DNA of 5,885 nucleotides, from the NCBI GenBank assembly GCA_021783685.1, contig JAJXTQ010000135.1, positions 1 through 5,885 of the forward strand, written 5' to 3'. A model generated the notes under the pieces. That model was given only the letters and a program-made list of their open reading frames with translations. It was not told the DNA's origin and made no database searches. Below are positions 1 to 5,885 of this stretch, in pieces. Position 1 is the first letter of the stretch. Each line of letters opens with the position of its first letter. A program made the position numbers and the translations under genes. Source of the stretch: Pseudomonadota bacterium (GTDB lineage Bacteria > Pseudomonadota > Gammaproteobacteria > UBA5335).

Positions 1-596
1 GCCGACGGCGCCGGCGACGGCGATCGGAAAGCCGATCGCGGCGGAGGTGGCGATCGCCCGGTGCAGCGGCACGTTGTGCCACAGCATGAAGGGCACCGAC
101 AACGTGCCGCCGCCGATGCCGACCCAGCTCGACACCGCGCCGATCACGCCGCCGGCGGCCGTCGTCCCGGCGCGCCCCGGCAGCCCGCGATGCGGCGCCG
201 GCCGGAATTCGAACCACATCTGCGCCGCGGCGTAGAACAGGAAGAGAATGAAGAACAGCTTCAGCACGAACGCCGACACCTGCGCCGCCAGCAGCGCGCC
301 GGCCAGCGTGCCGAACAGGATGCCGGGGGCGATCACCCGCACCAGCGGCCACTCGACCGCGCCGTGGCGATGGTGGGCGCGCACGCTGGACAGCGAGGTG
401 AACAGGATCGAGGCGAGCGAGGTGCCGAGCGCGAGCTGCGGCTCCATCCCCGCGGCCAGCCCCTGCGCGTGCAGCAGGAAGATCAGCACCGGGACGATGA
501 TGAGGCCGCCGCCGACGCCCAGCAGGCCGGCGACGAAGCCGACCACCAGGCCGAGGCCGACGTATGCCGCCAGCAATGCGGGCGCGAGTTCGGGCA

Positions 597-597
<1 letters not shown>
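1..597 (-). CDS. TauE/SafE-family sulfite/sulfonate exporter-like permease, C-terminus cut by window edge
   Basis: The reverse strand reads without a stop from an ATG at 597 to base 1, giving the first 199 residues of a polytopic inner-membrane protein. It shows the internal duplication typical of the TauE/SafE (DUF81) family. A glycine-rich GVGGGLIIVP segment (residues 27-36) followed by ALGTSLAS (56-63) is echoed by GIGGGTLSVP (160-169) followed by AIATSAAIGFP (181-191). Hydrophobic segments lie near residues 8-26, 30-43, 56-70, 86-105, 110-128 and 145-160. Family members are usually about 250-270 residues, so roughly 60 residues lie beyond the left edge. The family moves sulfite, sulfoacetate or other small anions, but the substrate cannot be read from the sequence. 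The start overlaps the stop of the upstream EVE gene (TGATG) and has no clear ribosome binding site, so it is probably translated by coupling to that gene. Family assignment is firm; the substrate is unknown. Confidence 0.9.
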
Positions 598-1052
<455 letters not shown>

Positions 1053-1056
1053 TGGT

Positions 1057-1062
1057 CTCCCC
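1057..1062 (-). promoter_or_regulatory. Ribosome binding site of the EVE gene
   Basis: The reverse strand reads GGGGAG four bases before the ATG at 1052. This is a good Shine-Dalgarno match and fixes the start of the EVE gene. Confidence 0.7.
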
Positions 1063-1079
1063 GCAAAAATCCGCAGTGT

Positions 1080-1095
1080 ATTCCGAGATCGGAAT
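1080..1095. repeat. 16-bp inverted repeat, candidate operator
   Basis: ATTCCGA-GA-TCGGAAT is a perfect inverted repeat with 7-base arms and a two-base centre. It lies 28-43 bases upstream of the EVE start codon, in the region between the divergent EVE and diguanylate cyclase genes. A third copy of the half-site, TCGGAA, occurs at 1115-1120. The position, where a promoter for the EVE gene would be expected, suggests a binding site for a dimeric regulator. No regulator is encoded in view and the function is inferred. Confidence 0.4.
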
Positions 1096-1113
1096 CCGCG
1101 GTGGCCGCCGCGG
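1096..1113. other. GC-rich hairpin in the divergent intergenic region
   Basis: CCGCGGTGGCCGCCGCGG is an almost perfect palindrome. It can fold as a 7-bp stem (one T-G wobble) around a GGCC loop. It directly follows the 1080-1095 inverted repeat. There is no T-run on either side, so it is not a standard intrinsic terminator. It could lie in the leader of either divergent gene, or be a chance product of high GC. Confidence 0.35.
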
Positions 1114-1227
1114 TTCGGAAACGCCGCAGCGCCCCACTGCCGGCCCCTTGGGCGGACCTCGTCGCGCTTTCGGGCGCGATTGTTGCTTCATACTCCGGCT
1201 CGTCCCCACCACGACAACACGCTACTC

Positions 1228-2802
1228 ATGCACCGCACGCCACCCGAGATCAAGCCGCTCTCCCCCTGGATCTACATCACCAGTCTCGGCCTGTGGCTCG
1301 GGCTCTGTCTCGGGGCGGCGGCCACGGTAGTCACGCTCGACATTCGGACGGTGGAAACCGGACTCTCGCAATACGGGGATGCCTTTTCGGATCACCTCGA
1401 CCGGCAAATGGTCGCCAGCGAAACCGTCCTCAAGGGCTTCTCGGCGCTGTTCGGCGCGGTCGGCCGCACCGAACCGCACAAGGCCGCGACGTATGCCCGG
1501 CAGGTGGTGCAGAGCAACCCGCAAATCTTCGCCCTCGAAATCGTCGAGAGCGTCGCGCAGGACCAGCTTGCCGCGTTCGTCGCCGCCAAGCGGCGCGAAG
1601 GCATCCCCGGCTTCACGGTCAAGTCGTTCTCCTACGATACGGACAGGAAATGGCAGCCGCCGAAGGAGAAGCTCGCCTACTACCCCATCGTTTTCATGGA
1701 GCCGATGCCGCCAGGTTCCGAGGACGTCCTCGGGCTGGACGTGGAAAGCGTCCCGTTTCTCCGGCGCGCCATGGCCGAAGCGCTTCAGCGCAAGGCGCCG
1801 GTTGCCAGCCACCCTTTCAGGCTGGTGGAAGGCCATCTGGCCTACGTCGTCTTTTCCCCGATCCTCCAGGCCCGCTGGCAGGACGTCGCCGGCCCGGCGC
1901 CCGCAGCCCGGGATCGCCTGATGATGGTGGACATGGTCATCGACACCACCGCGCTGACCAAGCACGTCAAGCTGCCGGTCTTCGACGGCGGGACGGTGAT
2001 CGTCCATCACACGGACTTCGGTCCCGACGATCCCAAGGGGCGGCTGCTGGCGGTCTCAGGAAAGTCGCGCAGCCTGATCGAAACCGCGCCGTTCCCCGCC
2101 TTCGTCTATGAGCGGCCGCTGGCGACGATGGGGGAGCCGTTTGCCCTGGTGGTGCGGCGGCAGGCCGGATGGTCCGACCTGAACCTGGGTCTGCTGGCGT
2201 GGATGGGCGGGTTGACGCTCGTCTCGTCGCTGATGCTGGTCGGCTATCTGCGGGCACACCAGCGCGGCCGGATGCTGCAGATCGAGAACCAGAAGCGGCT
2301 GTGGCAGCTCGCCAATCACGACGACCTGACCGGGCTCCCCAACCGCATGCTGCTGATGGACAGGATGGAGCAGTTGCTCGCCAGGACAAGGCGCCAGCGC
2401 GGGGGCCTGGCTGTCATGTTCCTGGATCTGGACGACTTCAAGCAGGTGAACGACACCCACGGCCACGAGGCAGGCGACCGGGTGCTCAAGGGGGTGGCGC
2501 AGCGGCTCCGTGCCGCGGTCCGCGCGGAAGACACGGTGGCGCGGATAAGCGGCGACGAATTCATTGTCCTGGTCGACGAGGTAAAAAGCCCGGACGCGCT
2601 GCAGGCCCTGAGCCAGAAGATCCGGCAGAAACTGTCCGATGGATTCCTGGTGGACGGGGCTCCGCCGATCCGCCTGCGCGCCAGCACCGGAATCGCGCTG
2701 TTCCCCGATGATGGAGACAGCCCGGAAGCCCTGATCAGGAAGGCCGACATGCGGATGTACGCGGACAAGCAGGCCCGCACGGCAAAGCCCCAGCCGGCCT
2801 GA
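1228..2802 (+). CDS. Membrane-anchored diguanylate cyclase with CHASE sensor domain (SGDEF variant)
   Basis: A 524-residue sensor enzyme predicted to make cyclic di-GMP from two GTP at the inner membrane. One membrane helix spans residues 14-36. A periplasmic CHASE-type ligand-binding domain follows at about 55-250, including YYPIVFMEPMPPGSEDVLGLD at 151-171. A second helix lies at about 318-341 and a C-terminal GGDEF domain at about 360-520. The GGDEF domain has LANHDDLTGLPNR (361-373), the metal-binding FLDLDDFKQVND (398-409), the inhibitory site RAED (432-435) and the signature SGDEF (441-445), where the first glycine is replaced by serine. The catalytic GDEF core is intact, so activity is likely. 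The ATG at 1228 is chosen because the first helix follows it soon after. It lacks a clear ribosome binding site, and in-frame TTG codons at 1180 and 1183 would add about 15-16 residues. There is no EAL domain. The input ligand is unknown. The gene appears monocistronic and converges on the PAP2 gene. Confidence 0.92.
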   Translation: MHRTPPEIKPLSPWIYITSLGLWLGLCLGAAATVVTLDIRTVETGLSQYGDAFSDHLDRQMVASETVLKGFSALFGAVGRTEPHKAATYARQVVQSNPQIFALEIVESVAQDQLAAFVAAKRREGIPGFTVKSFSYDTDRKWQPPKEKLAYYPIVFMEPMPPGSEDVLGLDVESVPFLRRAMAEALQRKAPVASHPFRLVEGHLAYVVFSPILQARWQDVAGPAPAARDRLMMVDMVIDTTALTKHVKLPVFDGGTVIVHHTDFGPDDPKGRLLAVSGKSRSLIETAPFPAFVYERPLATMGEPFALVVRRQAGWSDLNLGLLAWMGGLTLVSSLMLVGYLRAHQRGRMLQIENQKRLWQLANHDDLTGLPNRMLLMDRMEQLLARTRRQRGGLAVMFLDLDDFKQVNDTHGHEAGDRVLKGVAQRLRAAVRAEDTVARISGDEFIVLVDEVKSPDALQALSQKIRQKLSDGFLVDGAPPIRLRASTGIALFPDDGDSPEALIRKADMRMYADKQARTAKPQPA

Positions 2803-2818
2803 GCGACGAACCGAACCG

Positions 2819-2841
2819 GCCTGCCTCGCGCGGGGCGGGGC
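2819..2841. terminator. GC-rich hairpin between convergent genes, possible terminator
   Basis: GCCTGCCTC (2819-2827) can pair with GGGGCGGGGC (2832-2841) around a GCGC loop, giving about nine pairs including two G-T wobbles and one bulged G. It sits in the 49-base gap between the cyclase stop and the PAP2 stop, where both transcripts should end. No T-tract follows on either strand, so it is at best an atypical terminator. Confidence 0.3.
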
Positions 2842-2851
2842 GTTCAGCCGC

Positions 2852-3511
2852 TCAGCACGCGTCCGGCGTTTTACGGAAAGACAGCCAGGCGAACACGACG
2901 CCGACGACCACGCCGCCCACCGCATCGAGCACGACGTGCTGCCGGGTCGCGATCGTCGACCAGACGATCAGCGCGCAGTGCAGCGCGCTCAGCCACGGCA
3001 GGATTTTCGGCGCGCTCATCTCCGCGAACAGGCGATTGAGCCAGATGGCCGTGAAGACGGCGGACGCGACGTGCAGCGAAGGAAAGGCATTGCCCGGGGC
3101 ATCCAGCCCCTTGATGATCGCAAACTCCGGATAGGCCGCCCAGTCGATGTCAAATGCCGGCGTGCTGGTCGGAAAAACCCAGAACACCGCCAGCGAGAAC
3201 AGGCACATCCAGCCGATCCAGACGCCGAAACCGATCAGCGACCGCAGGTTGCCGATCAGCGCCGGCGCCAGCGAGACGTAGACCCACAATGAAACATAGA
3301 TCGGCAGGGACAAAGGCGAGAACCCGATCCAGGCATCGACCCAGGTCGCCGGCATGACGAAGGGCGGGACGAGCGGGTTGTGGAGGACGGTGAAATAGGC
3401 CCAGAAGAACAGCACCATGAAGCCCATGGTGCCGAACGCCTTGAGCGGCCACATGAGAACCAGGCGCTCTGCGAGCTGGCGCTGCCAGGGAAGTGCGAGT
3501 GAAGACTCCAT
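2852..3511 (-). CDS. PAP2-superfamily membrane phosphatase/phosphotransferase (Aur1/inositolphosphotransferase-like)
   Basis: A 219-residue integral membrane protein with hydrophobic segments near residues 22-44, 61-87, 90-113, 146-160, 168-186 and 193-211. The PAP2 catalytic motifs are visible. PSLH at 144-147 is motif C2. STIATRQHVVLD at 185-196 is motif C3, with the nucleophilic His192 and its partner Asp196. Thr186 stands where classical members have Arg, as is usual in the Aur1-like (PAP2_3) branch, and a classical N-terminal KxxxxxxRP motif is not seen. Such enzymes hydrolyse or transfer lipid phosphate groups on the outer face of the inner membrane; the substrate cannot be told here. 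The gene is divergent from the ACP-ketosynthase operon with 94 bases between starts. It could therefore share control and act on a lipid related to that pathway, but this is inference. The start has only a weak AAAAAG-like ribosome site. Confidence 0.87.
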   Translation of the reverse strand: MESSLALPWQRQLAERLVLMWPLKAFGTMGFMVLFFWAYFTVLHNPLVPPFVMPATWVDAWIGFSPLSLPIYVSLWVYVSLAPALIGNLRSLIGFGVWIGWMCLFSLAVFWVFPTSTPAFDIDWAAYPEFAIIKGLDAPGNAFPSLHVASAVFTAIWLNRLFAEMSAPKILPWLSALHCALIVWSTIATRQHVVLDAVGGVVVGVVFAWLSFRKTPDAC

Positions 3512-3540
3512 GCTTTTTGGTGTGAGCCCTGAACGATTTG

Positions 3541-3570
3541 GCCTTGGCGAGCGAAGTGAAGGAGCCTTGG
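3541..3570. repeat. 7-bp direct repeat upstream of the ACP operon
   Basis: GCCTTGG occurs at 3541-3547 and again at 3564-3570, 23 bases apart start to start, or about two helical turns. The second copy overlaps the candidate -35 element of the ACP operon. The spacing fits two sites on one face of the DNA, so it may be an operator, but seven-base repeats also arise by chance. Confidence 0.25.
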
Positions 3571-3596
3571 GCCGAGAGGGGGCAATCGGCTAAAAT
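3567..3596 (+). promoter_or_regulatory. Candidate sigma-70 promoter of the ACP-ketosynthase operon
   Basis: TAAAAT at 3591-3596 is a near-consensus -10 box (five of six). It is paired at 18-base spacing with a weak TTGGGC at 3567-3572. Initiation about seven bases downstream would fall near 3603, only about three bases before the ATG at 3606, predicting a leaderless or almost leaderless transcript. This agrees with the absence of a ribosome binding site before that ATG. Confidence 0.4.
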
Positions 3597-3605
3597 CGGC
3601 CCGGT

Positions 3606-3845
3606 ATGAACTCCATCGAACTGATACGCAACTTTCTCCATGCCCGGCTGGGCATCGAGGCGGAAAAAATTGTACCTGAATCCTTGTTGGCCAATCTCGG
3701 TGTCGATTCCCTGATGATGCTCGAACTGATCTTCGAATTCGAAGACGCGTTCGGCATCGCGCTTCCCGGGGACCTGAAGAGCCCGAAGACCGTCGGTGAA
3801 ATGGTGGCACTGATGGACGGGCTGATCGCCAGCCGGAAAAGCTGA
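3606..3845 (+). CDS. Acyl carrier protein (first ACP of a type II fatty-acid/polyketide operon)
   Basis: A 79-residue acidic acyl carrier protein. The phosphopantetheine attachment motif is LGVDSLMMLEL (residues 31-41) with Ser35 as the predicted modified residue, followed by the acidic recognition helix ending FEFEDAFGI (43-51). It would carry the growing acyl chain for the ketosynthase encoded three bases downstream. The start is forced: an in-frame TAA at 3591-3593 lies just upstream, with no other start codon between it and this ATG. No Shine-Dalgarno sequence precedes it. Hand-counted GC is about 55 % (133 of 240), clearly below the ketosynthase and second ACP (around two-thirds or more), so this gene may have a different history. 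It is distinct in sequence from the second ACP (DSL against DSI) and so is not a recent duplicate. ACP identity is firm; the pathway is inferred from its neighbours. Confidence 0.92.
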   Translation: MNSIELIRNFLHARLGIEAEKIVPESLLANLGVDSLMMLELIFEFEDAFGIALPGDLKSPKTVGEMVALMDGLIASRKS

Positions 3846-3848
3846 GCG

Positions 3849-5105
3849 ATGAGCCAGCGGCGTGTGGCGATCACCGGCCTCGGTCTGGTCAGCCCCTATG
3901 GTGGCGACCTTGCCGACTTTTTCGCGCGCCTGACCGCCGGTGAATCGGCCATCCGCCATCTGTCGACCGACGACCAGCCGCGCCCGCTTTCCATGCCTTT
4001 CGTCAGCTGTCCCGGCTTCGACCCGGACGCCGCGCTCGGCAAGCCGCTCGCCTCGATGATGGACCGCTTCGCCCAGCTCGGCATGACCGCCGCCTTCGCC
4101 GCGTGGGACGATGCCGGGCTGGCGCGCGCCGCCGACGGCGAATCCCGCGACAACTGGGGCGTTTCCTGGGGAACCGCACTGGGCGGCACGGTGGCCTACG
4201 AAAAGGGCTACCGGGACCTGTGGCAGAAGGGCCGCGATCGCTTGTCGCCGCTCACCGTGCTGTTCGGCATGAACAACGCGGCCAACGCCCACATCTCGAT
4301 CCAGCTTGGCCTGGGCGGCGTGAGCATGAGCCATACCGTCGCCTGCGCCTCGTCGTCGATTGCCATCGGCGAGGCCTTCCGCCGGGTGCGCAGCGGCGAG
4401 GCGCCGCTGATGGTCACCGGCGGTTCCGACGTGCCGCAGGCCTACGGCGTCGCCCGCGCCTGGGAAGCCCTGCGGGTGATGGCGCCCGGCGACGCCGCCA
4501 CGTCGGCTTCCGCCTGCCGCCCCTTCGCCGCCGACCGGCGCGGACTGGTCCTCGGCGAAGGCGGGGCGGCGCTGGTGCTCGAGGACTGGGACCATGCCGT
4601 CGCCCGCGGCGCCCGCATCCACGGCGAAATCGTCGGCTACGGCACGAGCTGCGACCACAGCCACCTGGTGCGCCCGGAGGCCGAGGGCCAGATCCGCGCC
4701 CTGGGCGCGACGCTGGCCGATGCCGGCCTTGCCGCCGCCGACATCGATTACATCAACGCGCACGGCACGGCGACCCCCGAGGGCGACCCTGTCGAGATCG
4801 CGGCGCTCAAGCGCGTCTTCGGCGCGCGCGCCGAAAGCCTTGCGGTCAGCGCCACCAAATCCATGCACGGCCACCTCCTCGGCGGCGCCGGCGCCATCGA
4901 GGCGATCGCCACCGTGCTTGCCCTGCGCGAGCAGGCCATCCCGCCGACCGCCAACCTGAATCCGGGTACCCTCGACCCGATCTGCAGCGGCGTCGACCAC
5001 GTCTTTGCCGGCCGCCACGACGCGCCCCTGCGCGCCGCGCTGTCCAACTCTTTCGCCTTCGGCGGCAGCAACGCGGTGCTCGCGTTCCGCGCCGTCTCCC
5101 AGTAA
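3849..5105 (+). CDS. Beta-ketoacyl-ACP synthase, FabF/KAS II-like
   Basis: A 418-residue condensing enzyme of the thiolase fold, close in length to FabF. It joins an acyl group held on its active-site cysteine to malonyl-ACP with loss of CO2. The whole catalytic set is visible: nucleophile Cys166 in HTVACASSS (162-170), His305 in NAHGTATPEGDP (303-314), Lys337 and His342 in KSMHGHLLGGAGA (337-349), and the C-terminal glycine-rich SNSFAFGGSNA (399-409). It is therefore a working ketosynthase rather than a chain-length factor, which would lack the cysteine. The start is three bases after the ACP stop, with a weak GGA about eleven bases upstream, suggesting coupled translation. Being sandwiched between two ACP genes and followed by a COG4648-like membrane protein points to a dedicated secondary pathway of aryl-polyene type rather than housekeeping fatty-acid synthesis, where fabF would sit with acpP, fabG and fabD. 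Confidence 0.95.
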   Translation: MSQRRVAITGLGLVSPYGGDLADFFARLTAGESAIRHLSTDDQPRPLSMPFVSCPGFDPDAALGKPLASMMDRFAQLGMTAAFAAWDDAGLARAADGESRDNWGVSWGTALGGTVAYEKGYRDLWQKGRDRLSPLTVLFGMNNAANAHISIQLGLGGVSMSHTVACASSSIAIGEAFRRVRSGEAPLMVTGGSDVPQAYGVARAWEALRVMAPGDAATSASACRPFAADRRGLVLGEGGAALVLEDWDHAVARGARIHGEIVGYGTSCDHSHLVRPEAEGQIRALGATLADAGLAAADIDYINAHGTATPEGDPVEIAALKRVFGARAESLAVSATKSMHGHLLGGAGAIEAIATVLALREQAIPPTANLNPGTLDPICSGVDHVFAGRHDAPLRAALSNSFAFGGSNAVLAFRAVSQ

Positions 5106-5111
5106 CTCCAC

Positions 5112-5115
5112 GGAG
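5112..5115 (+). promoter_or_regulatory. Ribosome binding site of the second ACP
   Basis: GGAG six bases before the ATG at 5122 is a good Shine-Dalgarno site, stronger than those of the first ACP or the ketosynthase. It settles the start of the second ACP, which could otherwise be read much further upstream in the same frame inside the ketosynthase gene. Confidence 0.7.
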
Positions 5116-5121
5116 TCCTCC

Positions 5122-5406
5122 ATGTCCGCAACCCTCACCCCCGAAACCGTCGACGCCCTGCTGCCGGAAGTCGCCGCCCTGATCATCGAAGCCCTGAACC
5201 TGGAAGCGGGCCCTGACGAAATCGGGCCCGACGCACCGCTGTTCGGCTCGGGCCTCGGGCTGGATTCGATCGACGTGCTGGAGATCGCGCTCGTCATTTC
5301 CAAGCGCTACGGCTTCCAGCTGCGGTCGGACGACGCCGACAACGCGCGGATCTTTTCCTCGCTGCGCGCCCTGACCACGCACATCGCCAGCCAGCGGACC
5401 AAATGA
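5122..5406 (+). CDS. Acyl carrier protein (second ACP)
   Basis: A 94-residue phosphopantetheine-binding protein. The attachment motif is GLGLDSIDVLEIA (residues 44-56) with Ser49 as the predicted phosphopantetheine site, followed by ISKRYGFQL (59-67). The N-terminal helix starts around residue 8. It is longer than the first ACP, has DSI in place of DSL and shares little sequence with it. The pair therefore probably serves different partners, such as starter loading against chain extension, although the sequence does not show which. The reading frame is open further upstream inside the ketosynthase gene, but the GGAG site and the 16-base gap after the ketosynthase stop support the ATG at 5122. 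Its stop overlaps the next start (ATGA at 5403-5406), so the downstream membrane protein is translationally coupled. The DSID-type ACP next to a COG4648-like protein resembles those of aryl-polyene clusters. Confidence 0.93.
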   Translation: MSATLTPETVDALLPEVAALIIEALNLEAGPDEIGPDAPLFGSGLGLDSIDVLEIALVISKRYGFQLRSDDADNARIFSSLRALTTHIASQRTK

Positions 5407-5885
5407 CCCTGACGCCGACCCTGGTGCTGCGCAGCCTGGCCGTGGCCGCCCTGATGGTGGCCTGGGCCGTCGCCGCCCATTTCGGCAGTGCCGGGCACGG
5501 CAGCCCCGACTTCAACGCGGCGCTCGGCGTCGCCCCCATCGTCGCCGCCATCGCCATGCTGCTGTGGCGGGTGCGTCACCCGCTGTGGGTGGCCGGCAGC
5601 GGCGTGCTGCTGGCCGCTGCGCTGGCCTGGCTGTGGCCGTCGCTGCGCCAGAACGTCGCGCTGCTGTTCTTCATCCAGCACTTCGGCATCAATCTGGCGT
5701 TCGCCAGCCTGTTCGGCAAGACCCTGCTCGGCCCCGGCGACGCGCTGATCACCCGGCTCGCCCGGATCGTCCACAACGGCGTGCTGTCCGAGCGGAACCG
5801 CCGCTACACGCGGCAGGTCACGCTGGCGTGGGCCCTGTTCTTCCTAGCCAGCGCGACGCTGTCGGCGCTGCTCCATGCGCTGGCG
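5403..5885 (+). CDS. COG4648-like integral membrane protein, C-terminus cut by window edge
   Basis: The frame is open from the ATG at 5403 to the last base, giving 161 residues of a polytopic membrane protein. Hydrophobic segments lie near residues 9-26, 42-58, 61-80, 84-103 and 139-160. A conserved-looking block, QNVALLFFIQHFGINLAFASLFG (83-105), is followed by a charged loop, ITRLARIVHNGVLSERNRRYTRQVTLAW (116-143). This pattern fits the COG4648 family, whose biochemical role is unknown but which is regularly encoded beside ACPs and ketosynthases in aryl-polyene-type clusters. The four-base ATGA overlap with the second ACP shows it belongs to the same operon. It may take part in membrane assembly of the pathway or transfer of its product, which is inference. 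Only a short C-terminal part is likely missing. The family assignment is from memory of the pattern and would be confirmed by a profile search. Confidence 0.8.
   Translation, partial: MTLTPTLVLRSLAVAALMVAWAVAAHFGSAGHGSPDFNAALGVAPIVAAIAMLLWRVRHPLWVAGSGVLLAAALAWLWPSLRQNVALLFFIQHFGINLAFASLFGKTLLGPGDALITRLARIVHNGVLSERNRRYTRQVTLAWALFFLASATLSALLHALA

Noticed and set aside
1162..1194. TCGCGC/GCGCGA hairpin (1162-1179) with a CATACT that could be a -10 box for the cyclase gene
   Set aside because: The stem is only six pairs with no T-run, and no convincing -35 lies at the right distance, so neither a terminator nor a promoter can be supported.
1180..1227. N-terminal extension of the cyclase from TTG at 1180 or 1183
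   Set aside because: It would add about 16 residues with no domain and no ribosome site before either TTG. The ATG at 1228 gives a normal short cytoplasmic leader before the first helix, although it also lacks a clear ribosome site.
2056..2925. 289-codon minus-strand frame opposite the GGDEF domain
   Set aside because: It covers the well-conserved GGDEF domain on the other strand and runs into the PAP2 gene. There is no recognisable domain.
5112..5121. GGAG/CTCC self-complementarity that might mask the second ACP ribosome site
   Set aside because: The loop would be only two bases (TC), too tight for a stable hairpin.
3150..5303. Very long open frame (717 codons) on the minus strand across the ACP, ketosynthase and PAP2 regions
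   Set aside because: It lies antisense to clear ketosynthase and ACP genes and its product is low-complexity, rich in Arg, Gly and Ala, with no recognisable domain. Such mirror frames are common in GC-rich coding DNA.

Overview
The window is GC-rich (most coding stretches about 65-70 % GC by eye) and carries short overlapping gene junctions and proteobacterial gene families. The best guess is a betaproteobacterium, perhaps of the Rhodocyclales/Azoarcus-Thauera type. That placement is an inference from family content and composition; there is no rRNA or marker gene here.

Layout. (a) 1-1052, minus strand: a two-gene unit. An EVE-domain protein of the Thy1/thymocyte nuclear protein 1 type overlaps by one base (TGATG) the start of a TauE/SafE-family membrane permease, which is cut by the window's left edge. 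(b) 1053-1227: a divergent intergenic region with a 16-bp inverted repeat, an extra half-site and a strong GC hairpin. (c) 1228-2802, plus strand: a membrane-anchored diguanylate cyclase with a CHASE sensor domain and an SGDEF active-site variant that keeps its RxxD inhibitory site. (d) 2852-3511, minus strand: a PAP2-superfamily integral-membrane phosphatase/transferase of the Aur1-like branch, convergent with the cyclase. (e) 3512-3605: a divergent promoter region. (f) 3606-5885, plus strand: a tight operon of acyl carrier protein, FabF-type ketosynthase, second acyl carrier protein and COG4648-like membrane protein, running off the right edge.

The most interesting part is (f). The order ACP, KS, ACP, COG4648 membrane protein, with gaps of 3 and 16 nt and a 4-base ATGA overlap, is typical of the first genes of aryl-polyene/xanthomonadin-like type II fatty-acid/polyketide clusters, in which a pigment acyl chain is built on dedicated ACPs and placed in the outer membrane. 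Only the entry of such a cluster is visible. Its assignment rests on these four genes and would be settled by the genes immediately to the right. The divergent PAP2 enzyme may be a lipid-processing partner, but nothing in the sequence proves that. The TauE, EVE and cyclase genes look like ordinary chromosomal genes with no visible functional tie to the cluster.
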